Positions 1 through 8,307 are shown, counted from the first letter of the stretch. The stretch is DNA of 64,000 nucleotides from Thermoanaerobacterales bacterium UBA4880 (GCA_002399285.1 DHDI01000014.1:55275-119274); one strand, 5' to 3'. Notes: generated by a model from the sequence alone, not told the origin. A program made the numbers and translations.

Positions 1-2
1 AT

Positions 3-110
3 AAGATAGGGGCTCCCGAAAAGATATTTTTAAACGGAGAGACGTACTTCCTAAACAAGAGGATAGACAGGACCGCATGGAGAGTCGTCATACCTCATAG
101 TGAGTTTTGA
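3..110 (+). CDS. C-terminal end of an unidentified protein (cut by the window edge)
   Basis: An open frame enters from the left edge and ends at TGA 108-110. The visible 35 residues end in RTAWRVVIPHSEF. Codon choice (ATA, AGG, AGA, GGA) matches the real genes here, which is the main reason to believe it. It converges on the next gene and overlaps its 3' end by about 23 bases, so the two stop codons cross. I do not recognise the family from so short a tail, and the start lies outside the window. It could be a chance open frame. Confidence 0.45.
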   Translation, partial: KIGAPEKIFLNGETYFLNKRIDRTAWRVVIPHSEF

Positions 111-1095
111 CCGCCATTACCAGGCGGTTTTGTTTTTCCACCATGCCGGTACGTATCTTACCTTCATTTCCCTTATAAAATACCAATCTCCTGTTCATCT
201 TTTCATCCGTGCAAAAATTTTGTTTATATGATTCATTGCCCCTTAGAAAGTCGAATATGGTATCTCCCCTCTCTATGGACGTCTTGATCGCCATCCAAGT
301 GATGAGATTCCCTATGCTCATGTTTTCATACCGGTCGTCAAACCCTCCGAGGTAGTAATAGGTCGAATCTCCTTTGTGGAAACAGTAGAGGACGGCCGCA
401 ATTTCCCCGTCTATTATGAGGCGGTGGAGGTCCAGATATCTCCTGTGAAAAAAATCCGACGAAACGTCCAGATGAAAATTTATAATACGGCTGCTTCTGA
501 ATGCTCCCGGGAGATGCCTTTTATGCCATCTCTTCTGGTGAAGTCCGATCATCTTCATCATTGTGGGCCTGATATCCTCATTCCGTGATACTATATCATA
601 TACGACGTTATGATCCCGGTTTATCTTTCTCCAATAATACTCCATATTTTTTCTGAAGCGCTTATTCAATGCGGACATGTATTCGTCTACGTCATCGGGC
701 AGTATGACATAGGGACATATGTCCCCGTTAAAGACCCTTTTATCAAAACCGCTTATTTCGCAGCCGGAAAATTGTTGGGTGACATTTCCCAGGTCCAGGA
801 AGCTTATACGGTCGCCGGCCAGTTTGTCCGAAAGCGAGTCAAAAAACTCGGCTTCCCTTCCTTCTTTGATCAGAAAGCCAAGGTAATCGCCGTTATTATA
901 ACCGATGAATCTCAGTCCGCCCCTGCCTATTACAAACGGCGCTATTCCATTATCGTCCGCATAGATATAAGGCGTCTTCTTCCAATATTTCAGCCAATCG
1001 TAGTTCCATACCCATGTGGAAAACGGAGATATGCCGTTCTGAGACTCCATATCCTCCCACATCGTCTTTATATCTTTGATGTCCGCCGTTTGCAA
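88..1095 (-). CDS. GNAT-fold acyltransferase of the BioF2-like/FemAB-related type
   Basis: This 335-residue protein is probably cytosolic and resembles the acetyltransferase-like family found with polysaccharide or peptidoglycan biosynthesis genes (CelD/BioF2-like, FemAB-related). The recognisable part is the C-terminal half: a YYYLGGFDDRYENMSIG stretch and a later FDFLRGNESYKQNF stretch, which follow the usual family pattern of a tyrosine-rich strand, an acyl-CoA-binding loop and an FDFLRG strand. The start is TTG, directly after the DedA stop codon (TGATTG junction), with AGAAAGGGG about 10 bases upstream inside the DedA coding end, so the two genes look translationally coupled. Substrate unknown; an aminoacyl or acyl transfer to a cell-surface polymer is an inference from the family. 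Confidence 0.7.
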   Translation of the reverse strand: MQTADIKDIKTMWEDMESQNGISPFSTWVWNYDWLKYWKKTPYIYADDNGIAPFVIGRGGLRFIGYNNGDYLGFLIKEGREAEFFDSLSDKLAGDRISFLDLGNVTQQFSGCEISGFDKRVFNGDICPYVILPDDVDEYMSALNKRFRKNMEYYWRKINRDHNVVYDIVSRNEDIRPTMMKMIGLHQKRWHKRHLPGAFRSSRIINFHLDVSSDFFHRRYLDLHRLIIDGEIAAVLYCFHKGDSTYYYLGGFDDRYENMSIGNLITWMAIKTSIERGDTIFDFLRGNESYKQNFCTDEKMNRRLVFYKGNEGKIRTGMVEKQNRLVMAVKTHYEV

Positions 1096-1707
1096 TCAAT
1101 TATGCCCCTTTCTCATATATTTAAAAAATAACTTCCAAGCAAAATATATGACTGCTATTGCAGCGGCTAAGGCTGCCAGCTTATACCATACCGGCAGGCC
1201 CAAAAGCCATTTTATGTTGGCATAGGCATACACGCATACCAGCATCCAGAAAGTTGCCCAGGCGGCATCGCCTATGAGTGAAAAAAAAGCGTATGAGATA
1301 ACGTTCATTCTCATTATGCCCGCCGCCCATATGGCCGGCGTCCTCGTTATTCCTATCCACCGGCTTACCATGTTTACAAGGCCGCCGTATTTGTTGAACC
1401 AGACCTCTACCTTATCCAGGTCTTCCTGCTTGACATGGAGATACCTGTTGAGCCTGTCCATGATGGGCCTGCCGCCGTAGTATCCGGCCGAATATGCCAT
1501 TATATTGCCCGACAGATTGCCGATCGTCGCTACAACTATGGAATAGACCAGGGACATCTTGTGAGCCTGCACAAAGTATGCCGCAGCCAAAAACAGCAGT
1601 TCGACCGGGCCGGGCATACCCGTGCCCTCTATGGCCAGGCCCACATACAGCCCCAAATAGCCATATTTTATTATGAGTTCATAGACGTAATTCCAAACAC
1701 CCTGCAT
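1096..1707 (-). CDS. DedA family integral membrane protein
   Basis: This 203-residue multi-pass membrane protein belongs to the DedA (SNARE-associated/VTT) family, implicated in lipid-carrier flipping, membrane homeostasis and proton-motive-force-dependent tolerance. Visible family signs are the N-terminal re-entrant segment GLAIEGTGMPGPVELLFLAA, the glycine-rich GNLSGNIMAYSAGYYGGRP, and the conserved basic loop VSRWIGITRTPAIWAAG, where the arginines are typically essential. At least four hydrophobic segments follow, ending in a basic tail (KLFFKYMRKGHN). Length is normal for the family. It immediately precedes the acyltransferase and follows thymidine kinase by 63 bases, so the three may be co-transcribed. 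Confidence 0.88.
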   Translation of the reverse strand: MQGVWNYVYELIIKYGYLGLYVGLAIEGTGMPGPVELLFLAAAYFVQAHKMSLVYSIVVATIGNLSGNIMAYSAGYYGGRPIMDRLNRYLHVKQEDLDKVEVWFNKYGGLVNMVSRWIGITRTPAIWAAGIMRMNVISYAFFSLIGDAAWATFWMLVCVYAYANIKWLLGLPVWYKLAALAAAIAVIYFAWKLFFKYMRKGHN

Positions 1708-1770
1708 TTATATGCCTGGCAGAGCCCGGCCGCACCTCTTTCCCTATTTGCGCAAGGCAAAATCCATGCC

Positions 1771-2349
1771 TTATTTTATTATTATGTGATGCTCCCTGCA
1801 TCTGGCCTCATACCTGTCCATCCCGCCCACGAGAATAGTCGGGTCGTCCCAATGGGCCGGTTCGCCGTTTATTATCCTCTGGGTCATGATGGCGGCCTGG
1901 CCGCATACGGAGCATATGGCATAGAGCCTCTCGTCCTCGTCGGCTATGGCCAGAAGGTCGCCCATAGGTCCGAAGGTCTCGCCCCGGAAGTTCGTATCCA
2001 GTCCCGCCAAAATGGTCCTGTACCCCCTATGTATCAGCTCCTTGGACACCTCGACCATACCCATGTCCAAAAAATTTACTTCATCCACGCCGATAACATC
2101 ATAATGATTTCCGCCTGCCTCCTGATCGATCACGTATTTCAATATATCATAGGAGCTTTTGACCGGGATCGCTTCAAGCTTGATACCGTTGTGAGAGACC
2201 ACATGAGCCTCCTCATACCTGGTGTCGATCGCCGGTGTGAACAGCAGAAAAGTCTGCTTAGCATACTGTAAACGGTGCAGCCTCCTTATAAGCTCCTCCG
2301 TCTTCCCCGAAAACATACAGCCTCTTATAACCTCTAATTTCCCCGTCAT
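1771..2349 (-). CDS. tdk: Thymidine kinase, type II (TK1-like)
   Basis: Cytosolic salvage enzyme that phosphorylates thymidine to dTMP with ATP. At 192 residues it has normal bacterial length. The P-loop lies at residues about 9-17 (GCMFSGKTEE). The central IGVDEVNFLD holds the Walker B-type aspartate and catalytic glutamate, and the lasso region carries the structural zinc site (ICSVCGQAA and the C-terminal CREHH). The ATG has a GGAGATAATAAATG-type spacing upstream. The gene follows an intrinsic terminator that closes the glcD transcript, so it probably has its own promoter in the 55 bases between the terminator and the start, although I could not define one. Confidence 0.95.
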   Translation of the reverse strand: MTGKLEVIRGCMFSGKTEELIRRLHRLQYAKQTFLLFTPAIDTRYEEAHVVSHNGIKLEAIPVKSSYDILKYVIDQEAGGNHYDVIGVDEVNFLDMGMVEVSKELIHRGYRTILAGLDTNFRGETFGPMGDLLAIADEDERLYAICSVCGQAAIMTQRIINGEPAHWDDPTILVGGMDRYEARCREHHIIIK

Positions 2350-2403
2350 TTATTATCTCCTCCCACTGATATATAATATCACATGAATTGCCAAAGCTAA
2401 ATA

Positions 2404-2428
2404 TAAAAAAGCTGCCTTTTTGGCAGCT
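2404..2428 (-). terminator. Intrinsic terminator after the glcD cluster
   Basis: A perfect 7-bp stem, AGCTGCC/GGCAGCT, with an AAAAA loop is followed on the minus strand by TTTTTT. It separates the etf-glcD transcript from tdk. Confidence 0.85.
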
Positions 2429-2429
2429 A

Positions 2430-2478
2430 CAGGTTACAGACAAACTATCAGACCGTGACAAATCGTGCAATCGGTCTG
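2430..2478 (+). repeat. Intergenic repeat copy A (short form)
   Basis: This 49-bp copy has a conserved left flank (CAGGTTACAGACAAAC) followed by CAGACCGTGACAAATCGTGC and a closing CGGTCTG that is inverted relative to CAGACCG. It lies directly against the glcD stop codon (2479) and its terminator. The same unit recurs at 5765, 34574 (inverted), 47343, 50628 and 51333. Confidence 0.75.
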
Positions 2479-3894
2479 CTAATCAAATAACTTGCCGGGA
2501 TTGAGTATCATATTGGGGTCAAAGGCCTTCTTTATCCTCTTCATGAGCTCTATCTCCTTCTGACCCAATACAAGGCCGACGTAGTCCTTCCTCTTTTGGC
2601 CGATGCCGTGCTCGCCGCTTATGGTGCCTCCCAGCTGTCCCGCTGCTTCATACATCTCGGGCAGCAGTTTATGAAGGGTATCATACCATTTCTCCAGAGA
2701 CCAAACGGGGTCCTTCACCGGCGTCGCATGCAGGTTGCCGTCTCCGGCGTGCCCATAGCACGGGATGGAGACGCCGTATTTTGCCTGCAGCTGCTGCAGC
2801 CTCTCCATAAACTCCGGTATCTTCGATATTGGAACTACTATATCCTCTAAGCTCTGATGCGGGCTGACCAGTTTCCATGCCTCGGCTATGTTTCTCCTTA
2901 TCCTCCACACCCTCTCTATGGTCGTGGCGTTATCGGCCACATACACCTCGATGGCGCCGTTTTTCATGCAGAGCTCGCCAATGGTCTCATACTGGCTTTC
3001 TATTATATCCATGTTGTCGCCGTCCAGCTCTATTAAGAGCATGGCCTTGGCATCCTGATATGGAAGGTGCTCGTTTAAATATTCGCAGGAGGCCGCAAAT
3101 GACAGCTCATCCATAAACTCTATGGAAGTGGGTATTATCTTACCGTTGGTCATTATCACCGGGACTATGTCTATGGCTTGCTTCACGTCCTTAAAGAGCA
3201 CGAGAAGGTCCGCCTTAGCCACGGGCATGGGTTGAAGTTTGACGGTTATCTTGGTGAATATGCCCAACGTGCCCTCGGAGCCGACCATGAGGTGCAGAAG
3301 GTCATATCCGGTGACGTCCTTCATCCTCTTGCCGCCCAGTTCGATTATGTCCCCTTCGGGAGTCACCATCTCCAGGCCCATTATATACCTGGACGTCACC
3401 CCGTACTTTACGGCCTTGCCGCCGCCGGCGTTTTCGGCCACGTTGCCGCCTATATAGCATGTCTCCACGCTCATGGGATAACCGGCATAGTACAGCCCGT
3501 AATCCTTTACGGCGTTGTTTATCTCATTGGTCACGACGCCCGGTTCCACCACCGCCATGAGGTTCTTGGTGTCTATCTCTAAGATCTTGTTCATCTTTTC
3601 CACGGATAAAACTATGCCGCCGCGGGCAGGCACGGCCCCGCCCGAAAGTCCGCTCCCCGCACCTCTCGGCGTCACGGGTATCATGTATTTATTGGCCAGC
3701 TTCATTATCTGCGATATCTGTTCGGCGCTCGACGGCTTTACCACCGCATCCGGCATGTGGGCATACTCCTTCTCCGAAACCTCGTCATGGGAGTATGTTT
3801 CCAGTGCCTCTTTATCTTCATATATCACATTTCTCTCTCCGGCGATCAGCCTTAATTCATTTGCTATCTCCTGCGTCACGGCGTTATATTTCAT
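2479..3894 (-). CDS. glcD: FAD-linked 2-hydroxyacid (lactate/glycolate) dehydrogenase, GlcD family
   Basis: This 471-residue flavoprotein has the VAO/PCMH fold and would oxidise a 2-hydroxyacid such as D-lactate or glycolate. Family signs are the FAD-binding segment PRGAGSGLSGGAVPARGG at about residue 75, GGNVAENAGGGKAVKYG at about 150, GSEGTLGIFTKI at about 205, the C-terminal HAGDGNLHATPV, and the closing GEHGIGQKRKDYV and FDPNMILNPGKLF. It overlaps the end of etfA by 11 bases. Close linkage to etfBA matches the electron-confurcating lactate dehydrogenase (Lct) complexes of anaerobes such as Acetobacterium, in which the GlcD subunit passes electrons to EtfAB. Substrate specificity cannot be read from the sequence. 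Confidence 0.92.
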   Translation of the reverse strand: MKYNAVTQEIANELRLIAGERNVIYEDKEALETYSHDEVSEKEYAHMPDAVVKPSSAEQISQIMKLANKYMIPVTPRGAGSGLSGGAVPARGGIVLSVEKMNKILEIDTKNLMAVVEPGVVTNEINNAVKDYGLYYAGYPMSVETCYIGGNVAENAGGGKAVKYGVTSRYIMGLEMVTPEGDIIELGGKRMKDVTGYDLLHLMVGSEGTLGIFTKITVKLQPMPVAKADLLVLFKDVKQAIDIVPVIMTNGKIIPTSIEFMDELSFAASCEYLNEHLPYQDAKAMLLIELDGDNMDIIESQYETIGELCMKNGAIEVYVADNATTIERVWRIRRNIAEAWKLVSPHQSLEDIVVPISKIPEFMERLQQLQAKYGVSIPCYGHAGDGNLHATPVKDPVWSLEKWYDTLHKLLPEMYEAAGQLGGTISGEHGIGQKRKDYVGLVLGQKEIELMKRIKKAFDPNMILNPGKLFD

Positions 3895-4879
3895 CCTTTG
3901 CCGCCTCCAGTCTTTCGATCAGCGCGGGCACGACCTCATGCAGGTCGCCCACTATACTGAGATCGGATACCTTGAATATCTGGGCGTCGGGGTCCTTGTT
4001 CACCGATATTATGGTCCGCGACGTCTGCATGCCCGCCAAATGCTGTATGGAACCGGATATCCCCAGGGCAATATAGACCTTAGGATTGACGGTCTTGCCG
4101 CTTAGGCCTACCTGATGGGGGTAGGTCATCCACCCCCGGTCCACCACGTCGCGGGATGCTCCTACCGTTCCTCCCAGCAGCCCGGCCAGCTTAGACACCA
4201 GTTTGAAATCGTCGGCCTTGCCGATGCCTCTTCCTCCCGATACCACAATATCGGCATCCTGTATGCCCGCGCCCTGAGTCTCGTCCTTGATATAGCCCAG
4301 CTTTTTCGTGGGAACGTCCTGCTCGGTGAGGGCTATATCCACATTTATAATCTCACCGGTCCGGGACTCGTCGGGCACAGCCGGCCGCGCCGAGTGCGGG
4401 CGCACCGTGGACATCTGCGGCCGTGCGGAGGTCCTAATGGTAGCCATGATATTGCCTCCTATGGCGGGCCGCGTCTGCAGCAGGCTGCCTTCCTCGTCAA
4501 TGGCCAGGCCGGTGCAGTCCGCCGTCAGTCCGGTCTTAAGCCTCACGGCCGTATAGGGCATCAGCGTACGCCCCTGAGTCGTGGCAGGAGCAATGATCAT
4601 TTCCGGTTTATACCTCTTTATCAGTTCGATGAGCACCTTGGAATAGGGCTCCGTAAGGAAATCCTTCAGCAGGGGATCATCCACATAATACACCTTGTCC
4701 GCTCCCCTTTTGATGATCTCCCGTTTATCGTCCTCAGGCACTTTATAGCCCATGAGCACGGCGGATATGATGGAATCCGCGAGCTTACCCTTAAGATCCA
4801 GCGCCCTGGTCAGAAGTTCGTAGGTTACCTCGTTCACCCTGCCCTCCCGTACCTCCGAATATATCCATATCTCTTTCAA
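3884..4879 (-). CDS. etfA: Electron transfer flavoprotein, alpha subunit
   Basis: Larger subunit of the EtfAB heterodimer, 331 residues. The C-terminal FAD domain carries the signature DIVVSGGRGIGKADDFKL near residue 210, then TVGASRDVVDRGWMTYPHQVG, LSGKTVNPKVYIALGISGSIQH and SVNKDPDAQIF, all standard for EtfA. The N-terminal domain holds the usual inactive nucleotide fold (APATTQGRTLMPYTAVRL). There is no ferredoxin extension at the N-terminus. It sits between etfB (13-base gap) and glcD (11-base overlap), so the three are one translational unit. It probably accepts electrons from GlcD. Confidence 0.95.
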   Translation of the reverse strand: MKEIWIYSEVREGRVNEVTYELLTRALDLKGKLADSIISAVLMGYKVPEDDKREIIKRGADKVYYVDDPLLKDFLTEPYSKVLIELIKRYKPEMIIAPATTQGRTLMPYTAVRLKTGLTADCTGLAIDEEGSLLQTRPAIGGNIMATIRTSARPQMSTVRPHSARPAVPDESRTGEIINVDIALTEQDVPTKKLGYIKDETQGAGIQDADIVVSGGRGIGKADDFKLVSKLAGLLGGTVGASRDVVDRGWMTYPHQVGLSGKTVNPKVYIALGISGSIQHLAGMQTSRTIISVNKDPDAQIFKVSDLSIVGDLHEVVPALIERLEAAKDEI

Positions 4880-4892
4880 ATTCAGCGCCTCC

Positions 4893-5687
4893 TCATATTG
4901 CTGCTTTTTCCTTTAAAATGTCTATTATAGCGTCTACGGCCTGCGAAAGCGTCTTATCATCCTTTACCTCGATAATCCTGCCGTCTCTGGCGACCTTGGG
5001 TGTAAACGTCTTTACGACCCTGGTGGGCGAACCCTTAAGCCCCAGATTTGCCGCATCGGCCTCTATATCCTGCGCGGACCGTTTCCTTATATCCAGTTTC
5101 TTGGCTCTCTGCTTGCCGCCCAGGGTGGGCAGCCGCGGGTCGGATATTTCCTTTACGACGGTTATCAATGCGGGTGTGGGAAGCTCCAGCACCTCATAGC
5201 CGCCCTCTATAAGGCGGGTAGCCCTTATATGTCCGTCTTCGATTTCGACCTTACTGGTGAAGGTGGAGACGGGCAGGCCCAGCAAAGCGGCCAGGCCGGG
5301 CCCCACCTGCGCCGTATCGCCGTCGGTGGCCCTTTCGCCGCATATCACAAGATCAAAGGGCCGCAGTTTTTCCAGGGCCCGCGAAAGCGTATAGGACGTC
5401 GAGAAGGTATCTGCTCCCGCAAAGAGCCTGTCCGTGAGCAGCACCGCGTCGTCGCATCCCATGGCTATGGCCTCCTTCAAGGCATCCTGCGCCTTGGGCG
5501 GCCCCATGGACACCACTATGACCTCGCCCCCATACTGCTCTTTCAGTCTTACTCCCACTTCGATTGAGTACAGGTCCAAGGGGTTGATTATGCTCTCCAC
5601 CCCTTCCCTGACCATGGTGCCGGTCACGGGGTCCATCTTTACGTTGCTCGTTTCAGGCACCTGTTTGATAGGAATGATTATCCTCAT
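4893..5687 (-). CDS. etfB: Electron transfer flavoprotein, beta subunit
   Basis: Smaller Etf subunit, 264 residues. The family pattern is clear: the MRIIIPIKQVPET start, then INPLDLYSIEVGVRLKE, the nucleotide-binding region VVSMGPPKAQDALKEAIAMG, LVICGERATDGDTAQVGPGL, and the EtfB signature region VLELPTPALITVVKEISDPR. In bifurcating Etfs this subunit binds the second FAD that interacts with NADH. The ATG has GAAAGGAGAGACGAT upstream. It is the first gene of etfB-etfA-glcD. A perfect hairpin and a copy of the intergenic repeat separate it from the upstream dehydrogenase. Confidence 0.95.
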   Translation of the reverse strand: MRIIIPIKQVPETSNVKMDPVTGTMVREGVESIINPLDLYSIEVGVRLKEQYGGEVIVVSMGPPKAQDALKEAIAMGCDDAVLLTDRLFAGADTFSTSYTLSRALEKLRPFDLVICGERATDGDTAQVGPGLAALLGLPVSTFTSKVEIEDGHIRATRLIEGGYEVLELPTPALITVVKEISDPRLPTLGGKQRAKKLDIRKRSAQDIEADAANLGLKGSPTRVVKTFTPKVARDGRIIEVKDDKTLSQAVDAIIDILKEKAAI

Positions 5688-5740
5688 ATCGTCTCTCCTT
5701 TCAGAATCGAATATTTTAAAAACGCAAACGATATCCTCGA

Positions 5741-5768
5741 CCTGAGGCGGTTACAAAACCGCCTCAGG
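5741..5768 (-). terminator. Perfect 10-bp hairpin between gyaR and etfB
   Basis: CCTGAGGCGG and CCGCCTCAGG flank an 8-base loop. It has no clear T-run on either side, so it may be a weak terminator, a processing or stability hairpin, or part of the adjoining repeat element. Confidence 0.5.
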
Positions 5769-5813
5769 CTGTAAACAAACCGGCAGGCAGTGACAAGTCA
5801 TGCAATCGGTCTG
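5765..5813 (+). repeat. Intergenic repeat copy B (short form)
   Basis: A 49-bp relative of copy A, about three quarters identical by eye, ending in TGCAATCGGTCTG. It lies 7 bases from the stop codon of the 2-hydroxyacid dehydrogenase gene and overlaps the descending arm of the 5741-5768 hairpin. Confidence 0.7.
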
Positions 5814-5819
5814 CGGCGA

Positions 5820-6794
5820 CTATCTTTCATAAAGTTCACCGTTAACTATATTGTCAGGCCTGCCGCCCTTCAATACGGCCAGGCAGTCATCCGCGACCAT
5901 CTCCGCCATCTTCTCCCTGGCCTCATATGTAGCGCTGCCTATATGCGGCTCCAAGACCACGTTTTCCATTTCCAGAAGTTCCGGTGAAACCGCAGGTTCA
6001 TTCTCATAGACGTCCAGGCCTGCTCCGGCTATCCATCCCTGCTTCAGGGCCGCTGTCAGAGCGCTCTCATCCACGATCGGCCCGCGGGCCGTATTTATCA
6101 GTATGCAACTGTCCTTCATCTTCTTAAATTGCTCTTCTCCCAGCATATGTCTCGTCTCGTCGGTGAGAGGCGCGTGAATGGATATAAAGTCCGACTGCGA
6201 AAGCAGCTCGTCAAGACCGGCATACTCGGCCCCCGCCTTCTTTTCCTCCTGCTGCGATAACCTGTGCCTCTTATAATAGACGACGTGCATGTCGAAGCCG
6301 GAAGCTCTTTTGGCTACGGCGCTCCCTATTCTGCCCATGCCTATTATGCCCAAGGTCTTACCGGCAAACTCGTATCCCAGCATCAGCTTCGGACCCCAGC
6401 AGCGAAACTTCCCCGCCCGGAGATATCTGTCCCCCTCCGCCGTTCTCCTGGATACGGCCATCAAAAGCGCCCAGGCCAGGTCGGCGGTAGCATTGGTAAG
6501 CACGCCGGGAGTATTGGTAACGGCAATGCCTCTTGACGTCGCCGTCTTAATATCTATGTTATTGAATCCCACGGCATAGTTGGAAATTACCTTAAGATCA
6601 TGCGCGGCATTGATGACCTCCGCATCTATCGGGTCGTCCAGCATGGATATCAGGCCGTCCTTATCCTTTATCCTATCTATGATCTCCTGCTTAGTCAGCT
6701 TGGTCTCCTCAGAGACGTATTCAAGATCGACCCCTCTTTTAAGTTTTTCCATAGCCGGCCCGGGCATTTCCCTGGTCAGAAGAACCTTAAACAT
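5820..6794 (-). CDS. gyaR: D-isomer-specific 2-hydroxyacid dehydrogenase (glyoxylate/hydroxypyruvate reductase type)
   Basis: Cytosolic NAD(P)H-dependent reductase of 324 residues. The Rossmann dinucleotide motif is LGIIGMGRIGSAVAKRA, the catalytic arginine region is LINTARGPIVDESAL, and the catalytic acid/histidine pair is in VVLEPHIGSAT. The frame is open upstream of this start, but the ATG at 6794 is preferred: it has a GAGGGGG Shine-Dalgarno 8-9 bases away and begins MFKVLLTREMP as the family does. It lies upstream of etfB-etfA-glcD in the same direction, which suggests a hydroxyacid/oxoacid interconversion module. The exact substrate (glyoxylate, hydroxypyruvate, other) is not determinable. 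Confidence 0.88.
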   Translation of the reverse strand: MFKVLLTREMPGPAMEKLKRGVDLEYVSEETKLTKQEIIDRIKDKDGLISMLDDPIDAEVINAAHDLKVISNYAVGFNNIDIKTATSRGIAVTNTPGVLTNATADLAWALLMAVSRRTAEGDRYLRAGKFRCWGPKLMLGYEFAGKTLGIIGMGRIGSAVAKRASGFDMHVVYYKRHRLSQQEEKKAGAEYAGLDELLSQSDFISIHAPLTDETRHMLGEEQFKKMKDSCILINTARGPIVDESALTAALKQGWIAGAGLDVYENEPAVSPELLEMENVVLEPHIGSATYEAREKMAEMVADDCLAVLKGGRPDNIVNGELYER

Positions 6795-6827
6795 AAGCAA
6801 ATCCCCCTCAGCTTTATTTATAAATAT

Positions 6828-6833
6828 ATTATA
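6828..6833 (-). promoter_or_regulatory. Probable -10 box of the gyaR promoter
   Basis: TATAAT on the minus strand, about 34 bases upstream of the gyaR ATG. No convincing -35 is seen at 17 bases, so it may be activator-dependent. Confidence 0.5.
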
Positions 6834-6919
6834 GCAAAAATAGCCATAAAAAGCGCAGTCGGCTAATATAAACCGCAAAAATTTACAATCATACACCAGT
6901 TTTAAAAAAACTATATGCG

Positions 6920-6963
6920 ATTGATCAAAATAAGATAGTAAGTAACGGCATTGATCAAAATAA
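6920..6963. promoter_or_regulatory. Two direct repeats of ATTGATCAAAATAA
   Basis: Two identical 14-mers start at 6920 and 6950, exactly 30 bases apart, each containing the palindrome TTGATCAA. They lie in the divergent region between gyaR and the plus-strand SIS gene. The regular spacing suggests cooperative binding of a dimeric regulator; which gene they serve is unknown. Confidence 0.45.
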
Positions 6964-7023
6964 TCCTGATATAAACTATCATGGCACATAGTATTATTAA
7001 CTGCTAATCGGAATGTGTATTAA

Positions 7024-7180
7024 TAGTTAACAATGGTGTCAAATATTATTAATACAAGTAAAGAAACATAGAGTATGTGTTTAAAAAGCTAAATTTTATT
7101 TACCAAGTGTCAAAAAACATTGTAACTAGAACTCCTATATAATTAATCGTACTATAATTTAGATACATAGAACAAAGGAG
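7024..7180 (+). promoter_or_regulatory. Promoter/operator cassette of the SIS gene (first copy)
   Basis: About 155 bases that match the region before the LevR-like regulator gene (9804-9959). It contains a palindrome GTGTCAA-N6-TTAATAC at 7036-7055, a single GTGTC box at 7107, and a TATAAT -10 at 7153-7158 that starts exactly 46 bases after that box. No good -35 is present, which fits positive control. The rest of the 6795-7193 spacer is AT-rich with no gene seen. Confidence 0.6.
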
Positions 7181-7193
7181 GGAGAATGTAAAA

Positions 7194-8258
7194 ATGCTTA
7201 CTATGGAACAATGTATACGAGAAACGCCAAAAAGGTTATTGGGTATTCTTAATAATCACGTAAATTTATTTAGTAAAATCGCTGAGAATAATTTTCATCG
7301 AATTATAATCAGTGGATCCGGATCAAGCTACCACGCCGGAGCAGCGGCTAAAGAATGCATGATCAAATATATGAAAATCCCGGTAGAAGTTTTATATCCC
7401 TTTGAAATGGAATCTTATGTCTTTGAAGATCCCAAAAAGACACTTTTTATTGGCGTCTCACAAAGTGGAACGAGCCTTAGCACATATCGTGCTATGAAAA
7501 GAGCCAAGGAATACGGCTGTATTACAGCTTCAATGTCCGGCAGAGATGATAAATCCGTTATCTTAAACGAAGTTGCAGATTATATTTTAACTGTAGACTG
7601 CGGTGAAGAAGGGGATTTACAGCCAAAAACAAAGGGTATGCTTTGTACTATTGCAGATTTGATGTTGCTAGGTATTTATTGGGCCAAAAAAAATAATAAA
7701 ATTGTCGAAGATGAATACAGTACATTCATATCTGATTTTAAAGATGTATCGGATAATTTGACAACAATTATTAATGATTCAGATGTATGGATCAAAAAAT
7801 ATGGAAATATTTTGGCTGATTCACAGGATATACGCATTATTGGTACAAGGGACGTATATGGCATAACATTGGAAGCCAGTCTGAAATTAATTGAAACACT
7901 TAGAGTACCGGTAAGCGGGTATGAGTTTGAAGAATTTACACATGGCATTTATAATGCTATTAATGAAACATCGCTTGTATTTTTATTGAATACAAACGTA
8001 GAGCCCAGAGTTGCCACATTAAAAAAAGTATTATCTCAATGGTCTAAGAATATCATTGTAGTTGGTAAAAATGCTGCGGATGATATGGATTTCTATGTAA
8101 ATAGCTTAGAAAAAGAAGACTTTTTATCATTTGAGTATATATTATTATTTTTTATGATCTGTGAAAAGGTATCATTTTTAAAGGGTATAGATATTCAGTT
8201 AACTAAGGATACAACATTTCATGCAAAATTAGGTACTAAAATTCTAAGGGATGAATAA
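7194..8258 (+). CDS. SIS-domain sugar-phosphate protein (GlmS isomerase-like, possible deglycase)
   Basis: Cytosolic protein of 354 residues with two SIS domains and no glutaminase domain. The first domain shows ISGSGSSYHAGAAAKE (about residue 40) and GVSQSGTSLSTYRAM (about 90), the sugar-phosphate binding loops. The second holds IGTRDVYGITLEASLKLIET and SGYEFEEFTHG (about 245), with the glutamate and histidine typical of GlmS/FrlB enzymes. Such stand-alone proteins include FrlB- and GfrE/F-type deglycases that split phosphorylated Amadori compounds. It is divergent from gyaR and is followed by a terminator. The operator shared with the 9969 regulator ties it to the PTS at 12.9-15.4 kb. AAAGGAGGG precedes the ATG. 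AT-rich, unlike its flanks. The substrate is an inference. Confidence 0.8.
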   Translation: MLTMEQCIRETPKRLLGILNNHVNLFSKIAENNFHRIIISGSGSSYHAGAAAKECMIKYMKIPVEVLYPFEMESYVFEDPKKTLFIGVSQSGTSLSTYRAMKRAKEYGCITASMSGRDDKSVILNEVADYILTVDCGEEGDLQPKTKGMLCTIADLMLLGIYWAKKNNKIVEDEYSTFISDFKDVSDNLTTIINDSDVWIKKYGNILADSQDIRIIGTRDVYGITLEASLKLIETLRVPVSGYEFEEFTHGIYNAINETSLVFLLNTNVEPRVATLKKVLSQWSKNIIVVGKNAADDMDFYVNSLEKEDFLSFEYILLFFMICEKVSFLKGIDIQLTKDTTFHAKLGTKILRDE

Positions 8259-8307
8259 CGTTTTATGTTAAATCACCCAAAATAGATAAAAAGTCGATCT
8301 AAGCACT

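Noticed and set aside
1435..2271. 278-codon plus-strand frame opposite dedA and tdk
   Set aside because: It is the antisense shadow of two well-supported genes; its long open length comes from their codon bias.
2258..2470. 70-codon minus-strand frame upstream of tdk
   Set aside because: It spans the repeat, the terminator and the tdk start in another frame; no start signal and no recognisable sequence.
6984..7008. TGGCAC at 6985 as a possible sigma-54 -24 box before the SIS gene
   Set aside because: At the required spacing the -12 GC is missing (ATAGTATTATT follows), so it does not meet the -24/-12 consensus; a TATAAT box nearer the gene is the better candidate.
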